A stretch of DNA of 64,000 nucleotides from Dietzia lutea (GCF_003096075.1 NZ_CP015449.1:558001-622000), one strand, 5' to 3'. Shown: positions 17,880 through 26,261, counted from the stretch's first letter. Program-made: numbers and translations. The notes: a model not told the origin generated them from the sequence alone.

Positions 17880-18503
17880 TCAGTCGCGAGCGAAGTCCTG
17901 GACCACGTGCACGGTGCCGTCCTCCGCGGTGACCACTCCCACGCCGACCCGCGTGAACTCGCCGTCGAGCATGCGCTCCCGCATCCCGGTGTCGGTGAGC
18001 AGCGCGGACAGCGTCTTCTGCGGCGTCGCGCCGGCGGGCAGGGTCAGCACGGTGCGGTCGCCGGTGTCCTCACCCGCCGGAGCCTCCTCGTCGTCGGCGT
18101 CCTCAGCGGTACGGGCGTCGGCGGGAACGGGGACGTCACCGGTGGTGGGATCGCCCGCGGCGAGGTCGGCCGCGCGCTCACGGGCCGAGGCCTCGAGCAC
18201 CGGGTCCGTGACCAGCCGGTCCGCGCCCACCACGAGACGGGCGTCGTTGACCGCCGCCACCACGCTGCCCTCGAACGCCATCAGCCGAACCTCCTCCGGC
18301 AGGAGATCGGCGGTGCCGGGGTCGGATGCCGCGGCGCCGCCGGGCTGGGGGCCGGCCGCGGCGAGCGAGGACAGGCCGGGGATCGCCAGGCCGAACGGCA
18401 GGGCGAACTCCAGCGATCCCTGGGCGGCCGCGGTGCCCGTGCCGGAGACGAGCAGAAGGGCTGCGGCGCCCGTGGCGACAGCGGAGCGGAAGTGGTGACG
18501 CAC
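17880..18503 (-). CDS. Secreted CAP-like protein (divergent)
   Basis: A 207-residue exported protein. It starts at GTG 18503 (GGAAAGG upstream), followed by a signal peptide RHHFRSAVATGAAALLLVSG with cleavage after TAAAQG. The mature part has VVAAVNDARLVVGADRLVTD near residue 75 and GVGVVTAEDGTVHVVQDFA at the end, which mirror the first helix and last strands of CAP domains. The central GENV and HRxNIL motifs of its neighbours are missing, and an acidic insert (TAEDADDEEAPAGED) is present. It is best seen as a degenerate relative of the flanking CAP proteins. Confidence 0.65.
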   Translation of the reverse strand: MRHHFRSAVATGAAALLLVSGTGTAAAQGSLEFALPFGLAIPGLSSLAAAGPQPGGAAASDPGTADLLPEEVRLMAFEGSVVAAVNDARLVVGADRLVTDPVLEASARERAADLAAGDPTTGDVPVPADARTAEDADDEEAPAGEDTGDRTVLTLPAGATPQKTLSALLTDTGMRERMLDGEFTRVGVGVVTAEDGTVHVVQDFARD

Positions 18504-18691
18504 GCGATGGTCCTTTCCTCGGGCCCCGGCTCGCGCCGGGCTTGCGTGGGGGAAGTGGACGGCACGGCGGGCTTGCCGCGCGTTCACTTCTGTAACTATC
18601 GCCACTCTAGTCACACGCGTTACACGGCGTGCGATTCGTTCGCCCAGGGATCGCCGCGACGCCGGGTGTCGAACAGGCCGACCGACGACAA

Positions 18692-18727
18692 CGGCGACGC
18701 CCCCGCGTCAGAGCAGGGGCGTCGCCG
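18692..18727 (-). terminator. Hairpin downstream of a CAP-protein gene
   Basis: Arms CGGCGACGCCCC and GGGGCGTCGCCG pair perfectly over 12 bp with an 11-12 base loop, located about 30 bases after the stop of the 18757-19290 gene. Confidence 0.6.
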
Positions 18728-18756
18728 GGAGGTTGCGGCCGCGCGGGCCGGTGGGG

Positions 18757-19290
18757 TCAGCGCAGGCTGACGAAGTTCTGGGTGGAGTACAGCTTGCTGC
18801 TGTCGGCCACGTCCGCGCCCACGCCGAGGTGGGTGTGGGCGGGATTGAGCAGGTTGACGCGGTGCGGGGGCGAGTTCATCCACTGGCGCACCAGGGTCTC
18901 GCCGCTCGCGCCGCACCAGTTCTGCAGGACGTTCTCGCCGTAGCTGCGCCACTGTCCCGGGTAGGTCGCGGTGACCTGGGCGCGGATGCCGGGGTTGTGG
19001 TACATCCGGTCCTCGGCGGCCATCCGCTCGCTCCAGGCCTGGGCGATCCCGTCCAGGCTCTCGAGCCGCTTGACGGGGGCCGCCTTCACGGCGGCGCGCT
19101 CGCGGTTGGTGTGCTCGTGGATGTCCTCGATCACCTGCTCGAGCTCCGTGGCGGTCGCGGATTCGCACGGCGTCGGCGCGGCCATGGTGAATTCGAGAGA
19201 CTGGGCGCCGGTGATCGGGGCGGCCAGGACGGTGAAAGTGGCGGCGGCGATGGCGACAGCGCGTACGCGGAGCCGGACAGTGCTTCTCAT
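18757..19290 (-). CDS. Secreted CAP (SCP/PR-1) domain protein
   Basis: A 177-residue exported protein. The signal peptide MRSTVRLRVRAVAIAAATFT ends around APITGAQS. The CAP domain follows from about residue 55: HTNRERAAVKAAPV, MYHNPGIRAQ, WRSYGENVLQNWC, MNSPPHRVNLLNP and LGVGADVADSSKLY. It is closely parallel to the 17133-17723 protein in the central motifs, and one Cys pair is possible. I chose ATG 19290; longer readings upstream are Pro-rich and lack a ribosome site. Confidence 0.84.
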   Translation of the reverse strand: MRSTVRLRVRAVAIAAATFTVLAAPITGAQSLEFTMAAPTPCESATATELEQVIEDIHEHTNRERAAVKAAPVKRLESLDGIAQAWSERMAAEDRMYHNPGIRAQVTATYPGQWRSYGENVLQNWCGASGETLVRQWMNSPPHRVNLLNPAHTHLGVGADVADSSKLYSTQNFVSLR

Positions 19291-19695
19291 GAGGGGATCC
19301 TGAGGGGATATGGGGGATGTGAGGGGTGGCGGAGGGGCTGCCACAACCTGAGGATAAGGTCACGTCTCCGCGACCGCGGCGGAACCCACCCCCGCCGCTC
19401 GCGGCGTCGCCTCGCGGAAAGGCCAGGTCGGCGCGCCGTTTGTCGCCCCGTCGTCTAGACGGACGTCCAGGAGCGGTGGGTGCGGCCCGGCGGGCCCACG
19501 AAAGGCGGCCCTGACCCGGCTCGCGGCCCCCGGGCCGGTCAATCCTCGATGAGCGATTTTTCGCCGTCTGCGCGCTGAGATGATCGACACACCAGGTCCC
19601 ACGCCCGGTCGAATCAGCCCCGTGGCCACCCGGCCGACACTCACCCTGCCGACACTCACCCGGCCGACACCCGCCACGTGCCGGCCGGGACCAGG
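19291..19695. other. Non-coding spacer with a 15-bp triplicate repeat
   Basis: About 400 bp between the CAP gene and the AraC-type gene. It holds three near-identical 15-base units beginning CCGACACTCACC or CCGACACCCGCC at 19634, 19649 and 19664. An open frame reading GRVSV pentapeptides on the minus strand crosses it but has no ribosome site or family signal, so I do not call it a gene. Confidence 0.6.
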
Positions 19696-20598
19696 TCAGC
19701 GAGGCTGCGGTTCGACGGGCATCCAGATCTCGGTCGCCGCCCATGAGCAGGCGTCGTCCATCCGGATGATCGCCAGAACTGACGGCCCGGGACGCAGAAG
19801 CCACGGGTTGGACGGGAACCAGTCCGTGGCCGTGGCGGCGTAGGTCGTCTGCAGGGTCTCCGGGTAGGGGCCCTCGCTGGAGAATACGGCCCACGCCCCC
19901 GCGGGGACCTCCATGCTGTCGAGGTCATCCGGCGGTGGCGCACTCAGCGCGACCCCGTGCAGGTAGGTGAGCATCGATCCCTCGGGGCTCGCCTGTCCCA
20001 GCTCGCCCTCGGGCTCACCGCTCACGGCGAGGATGCCGCGGGGGTCGGCGCCGTCGGTGCCCCGGCTGAGTTCCAGCAGCCGGGCGTTCTGCGCCTCGGT
20101 GACGGACTCGACGAGCGCCGCGATGTGCGGGTTGACGCCGGTGTAGAGGAGCGGCACCCGCGCGGAATGCCCGGCGAACCACAGTGTCGGTGTGTGGACG
20201 ATGCGGACGTCCATCGGATCTCTCCCTTCGACGGTGAGGCGGAACCCCACGATGTGTTGTGACCGGACCGGGCCGCCGGCCACCCGCACCTCAGTGGGCG
20301 ACACGCCGTGGACGGCCCGGAAGGCCCTGGTGAATGCCTCGGCGGAGGAGTAGCCGTAGCGGACCGCCACGGTGAGCAGGTCGGCGCGATCGGCGACGAG
20401 TTCGGCGGCCGCGAGGGTCATCCGGCGGGCCCGCACGTACTCGGATACCGGCATGCCGGCGAGCGAGGCGAACATCCGGCGCAGGTGGTACTCGGTGGTC
20501 CCGTGATCCGCGGCGGTCGCGGCGACCTCGGCGGCGGGGTCACCGCCGACCAGGGCGGATTCGAGCCGGTCGACGAGGGCGTTCAGTGCGGCGATCAC
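19696..20598 (-). CDS. AraC-family regulator with GyrI-like effector domain
   Basis: A 300-residue transcription factor. The two helix-turn-helix motifs of the AraC domain are at the N-terminus: YHLRRMFASLAGMPVSEYVR and VAVRYGYSSAEAFTRAFRAV, ending GVSPTEVR. The remaining about 170 residues (from MDVRIVHTPTLWFAGHS) resemble the SOUL/GyrI-like effector-binding domain, which often binds lipophilic cations or drugs in MarR/Rob-like activators. The start is a GTG at 20598. The gene faces a small ORF and an MFS pump gene on the same strand, so regulation of that pump is plausible but not shown. Confidence 0.85.
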   Translation of the reverse strand: MIAALNALVDRLESALVGGDPAAEVAATAADHGTTEYHLRRMFASLAGMPVSEYVRARRMTLAAAELVADRADLLTVAVRYGYSSAEAFTRAFRAVHGVSPTEVRVAGGPVRSQHIVGFRLTVEGRDPMDVRIVHTPTLWFAGHSARVPLLYTGVNPHIAALVESVTEAQNARLLELSRGTDGADPRGILAVSGEPEGELGQASPEGSMLTYLHGVALSAPPPDDLDSMEVPAGAWAVFSSEGPYPETLQTTYAATATDWFPSNPWLLRPGPSVLAIIRMDDACSWAATEIWMPVEPQPR

Positions 20599-20669
20599 GG
20601 TGTCGATCCTGCTGCAGCGCCGGGCTCGCCCGCCCGATAATCAATGCCGGATCCGGTGACCCGGGGGCG

Positions 20670-20870
20670 CTATCCCGTGCGCCGGCGAAGCGCCGAGAAC
20701 AGCGCGCGCCCGCATCGCGACGACTCAGTGACGGGGCGGCGTCGCCGGGGCCCAGCGGCCGGGGAGAGGTCGGACAGGGGGAACCGATTCGCATTCCCGG
20801 CAGGACGGGCCCCGCCCAACGCGGACTCGTCCAACCCCGACCACTCGACGTAGTCCTCCCACGCGTCCAT
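20670..20870 (-). CDS. Small unknown protein (66 aa) with strong ribosome site
   Basis: The ATG is preceded by AGGAGG with a three-base gap, one of the best ribosome sites in the window. The protein begins MDAWEDYVEWSGLDESALGG and ends in a very basic tail, KSSRC-like and Arg-rich (ALRRRTG). I recognise no family. The acidic/aromatic N-terminus looks genuine; the Arg-rich second half might come from a frameshift or lost stop. A phased GGGTGA array lies about 95-140 bases upstream of its start. A short regulatory or leader peptide is one possibility. Confidence 0.45.
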   Translation of the reverse strand: MDAWEDYVEWSGLDESALGGARPAGNANRFPLSDLSPAAGPRRRRPVTESSRCGRALFSALRRRTG

Positions 20871-20965
20871 GTTCCTCCTCGGATCGGAACGACGTGTTCA
20901 CTGCCAACGGTCTGGAGGCTAGTCGTCACCGACCCAAGACCAGGGCCCTGAGCAGGCAAATCGGG

Positions 20966-21012
20966 GGGTGAAAAGAGGGTGAATCGCGGGTGAGGGCGGG
21001 TGAGAAGGGTGA
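20966..21012 (-). promoter_or_regulatory. Phased array of five GGGTGA (TCACCC) repeats
   Basis: GGGTGA begins at 20966, 20977, 20988, 20998 and 21007, spacings of 11, 11, 10 and 9 bases. On the minus strand these are TTCACCC/CTCACCC direct repeats on one face of the helix. Direct repeats of 11-base units containing TTCACC are known from PhoP boxes of streptomycetes. The array lies between the MFS gene stop and the start of the 66-residue ORF. Confidence 0.5.
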
Positions 21013-21059
21013 GTCGACTCTGCTCTCGCCGAGCCCCCCGTCCCCGTGGGTGCAGGGTG

Positions 21060-22670
21060 TCAGGCCCAGCGCTTCTCGCGGCGGCGGTCCACCACGCTGA
21101 ACGCCAACGCTCCCGCGGCCAGCACCGCGATGATGCCCAGCGCCGCGCGGAACGCCAGCAGCCAGTCGCCCTGCGTCTCGACGATCCCGAAGAGCACCCC
21201 GGGCACGATCGCCGTGCCGACCGCCGTGCCCATGCGCTGGCCGAGCGAGATGATGCTGCCCGCGACGCCGCCGTAGGCCGGATCCACGGCCCGCAGGGTG
21301 AGGGTCTGGTTGGGCGATATGGTCATGCCCTGCGCGATGCCGACGAACGCCGCCGGGGCCATGAACACCAGGTAGTGCAGCGCGCCCGATTCGACGAACC
21401 CTGCCAGGACCATGAACGTCACGAGTGCGGTGATCGTGATGGAGAAGCCGGTGATGACCATCCGCCGGCCCAGGCGCAGGACGAACCGCCCCGCGACCTG
21501 CGCGGAGATGGCCGCGCAGACCGACGCCGGGAGGCTGATGAACGCCGAGTCGATGGGTGCGTAGCCCAGGTGGAACTGCAGGTAGAGCGGCATGATGACC
21601 CACAGGCTGGTGCCGCCCACGAAGTAGATGGACACGATGATCATGCCGTTGCGGAAGCCCGCGTCGCGGAAGATGTCCGGGTTGACCAGCGGCGGCCGCC
21701 CGAGCCGCTCGTAGCGCCGCTCCCACCACGCGAACGCCCAAAGCAGGGCCAGACCGGCGGGCACGAGCGCCCAGTACGCCGGGTGCAGGTCGCGGCCGAG
21801 GAACGGCAGCATCACCGCCAGCACGGCCACACCCAGCAGCGCGATACCGATGGGGTCCAGATCGAGCCGCCGACGCCCGGGGACCGGCCCGGTCGCAGAC
21901 GGCCCTCGCGCGCCCGGGGCGTCCGCTCCAGTGGCGGAGCCGCCGGCGTTGTCGTCGTCGTTGTCGTCGTCCCGTCGGGCGGTGACCCGCTCCTGGCGCG
22001 CCATCGCCGCCGCGCGCGCCTTGGACCCGCCCACGTCCGGCCCGGCCTCGTCGGCGTGGGGGAGGGCGCGGTCGTCGGCGAGCCAGCGCTGCCCCAACAC
22101 CAGGGCCAGCACGCCCAACGGCACGTTGACCAGGAACATCGCCCGCCAGCCCAGGTCCTCACCGAGGGCCTCGATGAGCAGCCCGCCCACCAGCGGCCCC
22201 GACGCGGTGGCGATGGAGACGGTGGTGGCCATGGTCGCGAAGGCCCGGGCGCGCGCCTCCTTGCGGAAGTACTTCTGGATGAGGCCGAAGGTCTGCGGGT
22301 TGAGCATCCCCGAGCCGACGCCCTGCACCAGGCGTGCGAGGTTGAGCATCTCGATCGACTGCGCGAAGCCCGCGATCAGCGCGCCGACGATGAACACGGT
22401 GACGCCGGCGAGGAAAATCCGCTTGCGGCCGGTCGCGTCACCGAGGCGTCCCGACGGCACCAGGAGCAGACCGAACGCCAGGGCGTACCCCGAGATCACC
22501 CACTGCAGGCTGCTGGACTCGGCGTCGAACGTCGTGCCGATCACCGGCAGGGCCACGTTGATCACCGACAGCGCCAGCAGCGCCATGAACAACGGCACCA
22601 TCAGCGGCGTGAGGATTTTCGCCGTGCTCACCGGCCGGAGGGTCGCGGTCTCCACACGTTGATCGGTCAC
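21060..22670 (-). CDS. MFS drug/H+ antiporter, DHA2 (14-helix) type
   Basis: A 536-residue major facilitator transporter. From VMTDQRVE it enters helix 1 (MVPLFMALLALSVINVALPV). Loop 2-3 carries GRLGDATGRKRIFL (motif A), GPLVGGLLIEALGEDLGWR is motif C-like, and WRAMFLVNVPLGVLAL is typical of DHA2 pumps of the EmrB/LfrA type. A long hydrophilic insert in the middle includes an Asp/Asn tract. I prefer the GTG at 22670 because residues upstream are Arg/Ala-rich and cross the divergent promoter. It probably exports toxic compounds. Confidence 0.87.
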   Translation of the reverse strand: MTDQRVETATLRPVSTAKILTPLMVPLFMALLALSVINVALPVIGTTFDAESSSLQWVISGYALAFGLLLVPSGRLGDATGRKRIFLAGVTVFIVGALIAGFAQSIEMLNLARLVQGVGSGMLNPQTFGLIQKYFRKEARARAFATMATTVSIATASGPLVGGLLIEALGEDLGWRAMFLVNVPLGVLALVLGQRWLADDRALPHADEAGPDVGGSKARAAAMARQERVTARRDDDNDDDNAGGSATGADAPGARGPSATGPVPGRRRLDLDPIGIALLGVAVLAVMLPFLGRDLHPAYWALVPAGLALLWAFAWWERRYERLGRPPLVNPDIFRDAGFRNGMIIVSIYFVGGTSLWVIMPLYLQFHLGYAPIDSAFISLPASVCAAISAQVAGRFVLRLGRRMVITGFSITITALVTFMVLAGFVESGALHYLVFMAPAAFVGIAQGMTISPNQTLTLRAVDPAYGGVAGSIISLGQRMGTAVGTAIVPGVLFGIVETQGDWLLAFRAALGIIAVLAAGALAFSVVDRRREKRWA

Positions 22671-22837
22671 TCCCGCGATGGTATCCCCGGCGCGGACACG
22701 CGCCGCGGCGCCAGCGGCCCGGCCCCGGCGCCAGCGGTCCGGCCCCCGGCACCGTCTGGCGCGCACCGGATGTCACAGCCCCACAACAACCCGGTCACAA
22801 CCTTCACCCACACCTGAGTCGTCGGTAACGTCAGGTC

Positions 22838-23977
22838 ATGGCTGATCCAATCCGCACCGCAGAAGCAGATCCCATCCCGTACGCCGACCTCACCGAGCTG
22901 GGCGGCACCACCGGCCGGGCCGTGTCCATCTTCCTGCCCACGGCCCGCGGGGGCGCGGAGGTCCGCGAGAACCCCATCCGCGCCAAGTCGCTCATCAAGG
23001 AGGCCGAGGCCCAGCTCCGCGCCCACGGCGCCACGGGGGAGGAGACGGACGAGATCCTCGGGCCGCTGGTCACCCTCCTCGAGGACGACCCCTACTGGAA
23101 CTCCATGGCCGACGGCCTCGCGATGTTCGCCGCCAAGGGCATCTGGCGTGCGTACCGCCTGACCACCGACCTGCCGGAGGCGGTCCACGTGAGCGATCGG
23201 TTCGCGCTCCGCCCGATCGTTCCGGCGGCGGTCGGCGACCGTACGTTCCTGGTGGTCGCGGTGAGCCAGAACAAGGTCCGGCTCCTCGAGGGCACCGCGT
23301 CGACGATCCGCGAGCTCGACCTGGGTTCGATCCCCGCGTCGGTCGACGACATGGCGGGTGACACGCAGCCGCCGCCGCACCAGCAGCAGCGCTTCAGCGC
23401 CGGGGCCGGCGCCGGACACGCGGGCAGCACCGCGGGTGGGGGCGTCGTGCACAGCCACGGCACCGGCGCCGAGGTCGGCGACGTGCAGCTGGAGAAGTTC
23501 CTGCGCCAGGTCGCGCACGGGGTCGAGGAGGTGCTCGAGCCCAACGACCGCCGCCTCGTGGTGTTGGCGGCCGTCGCCGAGTACATGCCGCGGTTCCGCG
23601 AGTTCCTGAAGTACGAGAATCTGGTGGACGAGGTCGCGGCCGGCAACCCGGATGCGCTGTCGCCCGGTGATCTCCACGATCGGGCCTGGAAGGTCGTGCA
23701 GCCCGCGTTCGGCCGTCTCGCCGAGCGCGACGCCGAGCGATTCGGCGACGCGATCGGCGCCGGCCGAGCGATCGCCGGCGGCGGATCGGACATCCTCAAG
23801 GCCGCGCAGGAGGCGCGTATCGAGCGGCTGCTCATCACCCGCCGCCGCTGCGGCGCCGATCACGGGCCCGACGACCTGGACTCGGCGATCGGCCAGGTCC
23901 TGGCGACGTCCGGGTCGGTCATCGTGGTGGACTCGCTGCCGCAGGACGTGTCGGAGGGCGCGATCCTGCGGTTCTGA
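22838..23977 (+). CDS. Bacterial archaeo-eukaryotic release factor family protein (baeRF3-like)
   Basis: A 379-residue protein of the bacterial eRF1-like families. The opening SIFLPTARGGAEVRENPIRA followed by KSLIKEAEAQL and DDPYWNSMADGLAMF is the baeRF3 signature, and HSHGTGAEVGDVQLEKFLRQ and the end region RIERLLITRR fit the L7Ae-like C-terminal domain. Such proteins are predicted to act at the ribosome, in peptide release, rescue or hibernation; direct evidence is scarce. It is monocistronic, divergent from the MFS gene, and followed by a strong hairpin. Confidence 0.8.
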   Translation: MADPIRTAEADPIPYADLTELGGTTGRAVSIFLPTARGGAEVRENPIRAKSLIKEAEAQLRAHGATGEETDEILGPLVTLLEDDPYWNSMADGLAMFAAKGIWRAYRLTTDLPEAVHVSDRFALRPIVPAAVGDRTFLVVAVSQNKVRLLEGTASTIRELDLGSIPASVDDMAGDTQPPPHQQQRFSAGAGAGHAGSTAGGGVVHSHGTGAEVGDVQLEKFLRQVAHGVEEVLEPNDRRLVVLAAVAEYMPRFREFLKYENLVDEVAAGNPDALSPGDLHDRAWKVVQPAFGRLAERDAERFGDAIGAGRAIAGGGSDILKAAQEARIERLLITRRRCGADHGPDDLDSAIGQVLATSGSVIVVDSLPQDVSEGAILRF

Positions 23978-23988
23978 CGCACCAGTCG

Positions 23989-24022
23989 GCGGGCGGCGCG
24001 GGTGAGGTTCCGCGCCGCCCGC
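23989..24022 (+). terminator. Strong hairpin after the baeRF3-like gene
   Basis: A 13-bp perfect GC stem (GCGGGCGGCGCGG with CCGCGCCGCCCGC) and 8-base loop begin 12 bases after the stop codon. Confidence 0.7.
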
Positions 24023-24159
24023 CGCGCTGTTCGTGCCCGCGCACGCCGCGCTGTCCGGCGCCCCGGCGCCCCGCGCCGCCCTCCGCGCGCACAGCTCTCG
24101 CTCAACTCGGATGTGTAGCGTCGGCGTCTTCACGCACACGAACAACGTGAGGAGATCGA

Positions 24160-24960
24160 GTGCGCACGAGGACATGGAGGGCGGCCGTCGCCGCCGCGGG
24201 ACTCGCACTGGTGGTCGCGGGGTGCGGCGCCGGGGGCGACGACGACGAGGGCGGCGCCACGGCCGCGCCCGCAGCCGCCGAGCAGTCCGGACAGGCGGCC
24301 GGGCCGGATCAGGGTGGCGAGCAGTCGCCCGAGGGGCCCGATACGTCGGACGTCCCTGACCCGGTGGCCGAGGTGAACGGCACCGAGATCTCGCGTGACG
24401 AGTTCTTGTCGGTGTTCGAGAACCAGTACCAGCAGATGAGCATGCAGGCGCAGATGACGGGCCAGCCCGTCGACGAGGCGCAGCTCAAGAAGCTCACCAC
24501 CGACGGTCTGGTCGGCACCGAGCTGCTCACGCAGGAGGCCGAGAAGCGGGGCATTGAGGTCTCCGACGAGGAGATCCAGGCGGAGCTCGAGGAGTTCGCC
24601 GAGACCAACCAGGTCAGCACCGACGAGTTCATCGCTGCGATGGGGGAGCAGGGGCTCGACCGCGACGCGGTGATGGAGCAGATCGACAAACAGCTGCGCG
24701 TCGAGAAGCTCATCACGTCCGAGTTCGGCGAGTTCGAGGTGACCGACGAGGAGGTCGAGGCCGCCTACGAGCAGATCGGTCAGCAGCAGGCGATGGCCGG
24801 CGGCGGTGCCGGCGGCGCGGCCGGTGGGGGCGGACTGCCGCCGCTGGAGCAGGTCCGCGGCGAGGTCTCCGAGCAGGTGCGGGTCCAGAAGGAGGCCGGC
24901 GCGATGGAGGAGCTGTCGCAGGAGCTGCGCGCTGACGCGGACGTCACCGTCCACCTGTAG
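24160..24960 (+). CDS. SurA-N-like lipoprotein (foldase-type chaperone)
   Basis: A 266-residue predicted lipoprotein: MRTRTWRAAVAAAGLALVVA followed by Gly-Cys, with Cys22 as the acylated residue. After an acidic, Pro-rich linker comes the SurA/PrsA N-terminal helical module (VAEVNGTEISRDEFLSVFEN, ELLTQEAEKRGIEVSDEEI). It ends without a parvulin prolyl-isomerase domain, carrying a Gly/Ala run and a helix instead. A role as a membrane-anchored folding factor for secreted proteins is likely. GAGGAG precedes the GTG start. Confidence 0.82.
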   Translation: MRTRTWRAAVAAAGLALVVAGCGAGGDDDEGGATAAPAAAEQSGQAAGPDQGGEQSPEGPDTSDVPDPVAEVNGTEISRDEFLSVFENQYQQMSMQAQMTGQPVDEAQLKKLTTDGLVGTELLTQEAEKRGIEVSDEEIQAELEEFAETNQVSTDEFIAAMGEQGLDRDAVMEQIDKQLRVEKLITSEFGEFEVTDEEVEAAYEQIGQQQAMAGGGAGGAAGGGGLPPLEQVRGEVSEQVRVQKEAGAMEELSQELRADADVTVHL

Positions 24961-25008
24961 GCCGCCACCTGTCGACCGCTGCCAGCTGGCGCGCCCGGCG
25001 GGCAGCGC

Positions 25009-25161
25009 CTACACGGTCACGTCGTTGTGCGGTAGCTGCTGTGAGACCCACGGGAACACCACTTCCATGAGCAGCAGGAACACCGCCACCAGCAGGGCCA
25101 CTGCGATCAGCGCCTTCACCGGCCGCGGGCCGGGCAGGGATCGCCAGAGGTAGGCGTACAT
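25009..25161 (-). CDS. Small single-pass membrane protein next to sortase
   Basis: A 50-residue protein: MYAYLWRSLPGPRPVKALIA, a transmembrane helix (VALLVAVFLLLMEVVFPWV) and a short tail SQQLPHNDVTV. Similar tiny membrane proteins with WR-LPGP-PVK and a terminal NDVTV sit directly after class E sortase genes in other Mycobacteriales. The ATG is four bases from the sortase stop, so the pair is cotranscribed. A role as a sortase partner or division-related factor is conceivable but unproven. Confidence 0.8.
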   Translation of the reverse strand: MYAYLWRSLPGPRPVKALIAVALLVAVFLLLMEVVFPWVSQQLPHNDVTV

Positions 25162-25164
25162 CTG

Positions 25165-25971
25165 TCAGTCCTCCAACGCGGCCGGGCGGCCGTCGGCCTT
25201 GGCGGTGGTCTCGGTGAGCACGGCGTGCACGATCAGCCTCTCGGCGTTCGAGTACATCGGGTGGCATGTGGTGAGGGTCACCAGTCGCTCGGGGGCCTCG
25301 GGCGTTCCTGCCGCGCCGGGTACGGGCGCGATCATCTCCACCGCGTCCGGGGTGGTGATGTGGCGGCCGCGGACGTGCGAGTAGTCACCTGTGGTGACCC
25401 GTTCGACCTGCTGCGGGGTGAGGCAGTCCTGCGCCGTGTCCCGCCGCTGCGGCCCGTCGGCCTCGACCGGCAGTAGCCGGTAGGTCATCCACTGGGTCTC
25501 GGTCTCGATCACGACCGCATCGCACGAGTCGAGCTGGTCCAAGCGCTCGAAGACGGCGCCTGATCCGTTGCGGTGCCCGGCGAGGGCGAAATTGCCCGGC
25601 TCGCCCGGCATCTGCGTGTCGACGTAGTGGCCGGGGCCGGTGCGCAGGTCCTCGTTCCGGGTGCCCTCCACGACCGCGTAGGTGGCATCGGGGCCGAGCG
25701 TTGGCAGGTGCACGCGGGCGAACGCATGGCCGAGCTGGGGAACCTTCGGGGGCACCGGTTCGCTGGTAGCGACGGGGGAGTCGTCCCACCGTCGGTCGAG
25801 TTCTGCGGCGGCCTCGTCCTGGAGCCGGCCGGCGGCGAGATTGGTCCAGAAGGCCTCATAGACGACGAAGAGCAGGAGGAGGGCGCCGACGGTCAGTAGC
25901 AGTTCCCCGGCGACCTGACCGATGGTGGGCGCGCGCCGGGGCGTCGAGCCTGTCGTGACGGGTTCGATCAT
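25165..25971 (-). CDS. srtE: Class E sortase
   Basis: A 268-residue sortase. An N-terminal transmembrane helix (GELLLTVGALLLLFVVYEAF) anchors the enzyme, with the catalytic domain outside. FALAGHRNGSGAVF holds the catalytic His, VTLTTCHPMY the catalytic Cys (about residue 236), and NAERLIV the Arg. TLTTCHP and LAGHR are the class E form, which prefers LAxTG signals. The adjacent giant surface protein ends in LAVTG, so enzyme and substrate are encoded together. AGGAAGGAACC precedes ATG 25971. Confidence 0.93.
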   Translation of the reverse strand: MIEPVTTGSTPRRAPTIGQVAGELLLTVGALLLLFVVYEAFWTNLAAGRLQDEAAAELDRRWDDSPVATSEPVPPKVPQLGHAFARVHLPTLGPDATYAVVEGTRNEDLRTGPGHYVDTQMPGEPGNFALAGHRNGSGAVFERLDQLDSCDAVVIETETQWMTYRLLPVEADGPQRRDTAQDCLTPQQVERVTTGDYSHVRGRHITTPDAVEMIAPVPGAAGTPEAPERLVTLTTCHPMYSNAERLIVHAVLTETTAKADGRPAALED

Positions 25972-26033
25972 CGGCGTGGTTCCTTCCTGGTGGTCGCTGC
26001 CGGCAGGCCTCGAGAATGGTCTCACGACGAGCA

Positions 26034-26072
26034 CCGGCCCGCGGCGCAGCGTAGTGCTGCGCAGCGGGCCGG
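26034..26072 (-). terminator. Hairpin between the 55-residue peptide gene and sortase
   Basis: 17-base arms at 26034-26050 and 26056-26072 pair with one mismatch around a 5-base loop. It lies about 20 bases beyond the stop of the small peptide gene. Confidence 0.65.
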
Positions 26073-26093
26073 AACCGCCGGTAGTTGCTGTTA

Positions 26094-26261
26094 CTAGTTG
26101 AAGAGACTCCCGGTCAGGTCGGACCAGTCCAGGTCGGAGCTGCCGACGTCGCCGCCGATGAGGTCGTACAGGAAGATCGACAGACTGCCGAGCAGGTCGA
26201 CCGCGGCGGACCCGGTGGTCTGGACATCGTCGATGACGCTGCCGAGCGGGATACTGAACAT
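26094..26261 (-). CDS. 55-residue acidic hydrophobic peptide, possible small porin-like protein
   Basis: The ATG at 26261 has GAGGAGAGAAC upstream. The product starts MFSIPLGSVIDDVQTTGSAA and ends DWSDLTGSLFN, with the middle VDLLGSLSIFLYDLIGG. It has no signal peptide, no Cys and no Lys or Arg, and is amphipathic. This profile resembles the very short PorA/PorH-type channel peptides of corynebacterial cell envelopes, but I cannot show homology. It is framed by two strong hairpins, so it is probably transcribed alone and abundantly. It sits between the giant adhesin and its sortase. Confidence 0.6.
   Translation of the reverse strand: MFSIPLGSVIDDVQTTGSAAVDLLGSLSIFLYDLIGGDVGSSDLDWSDLTGSLFN

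Noticed and set aside
19360-19677. Pentapeptide-repeat protein (GRVSV units) on the minus strand
   Set aside because: Only three short units caused by a 15-bp DNA repeat, no ribosome site, low-complexity remainder.
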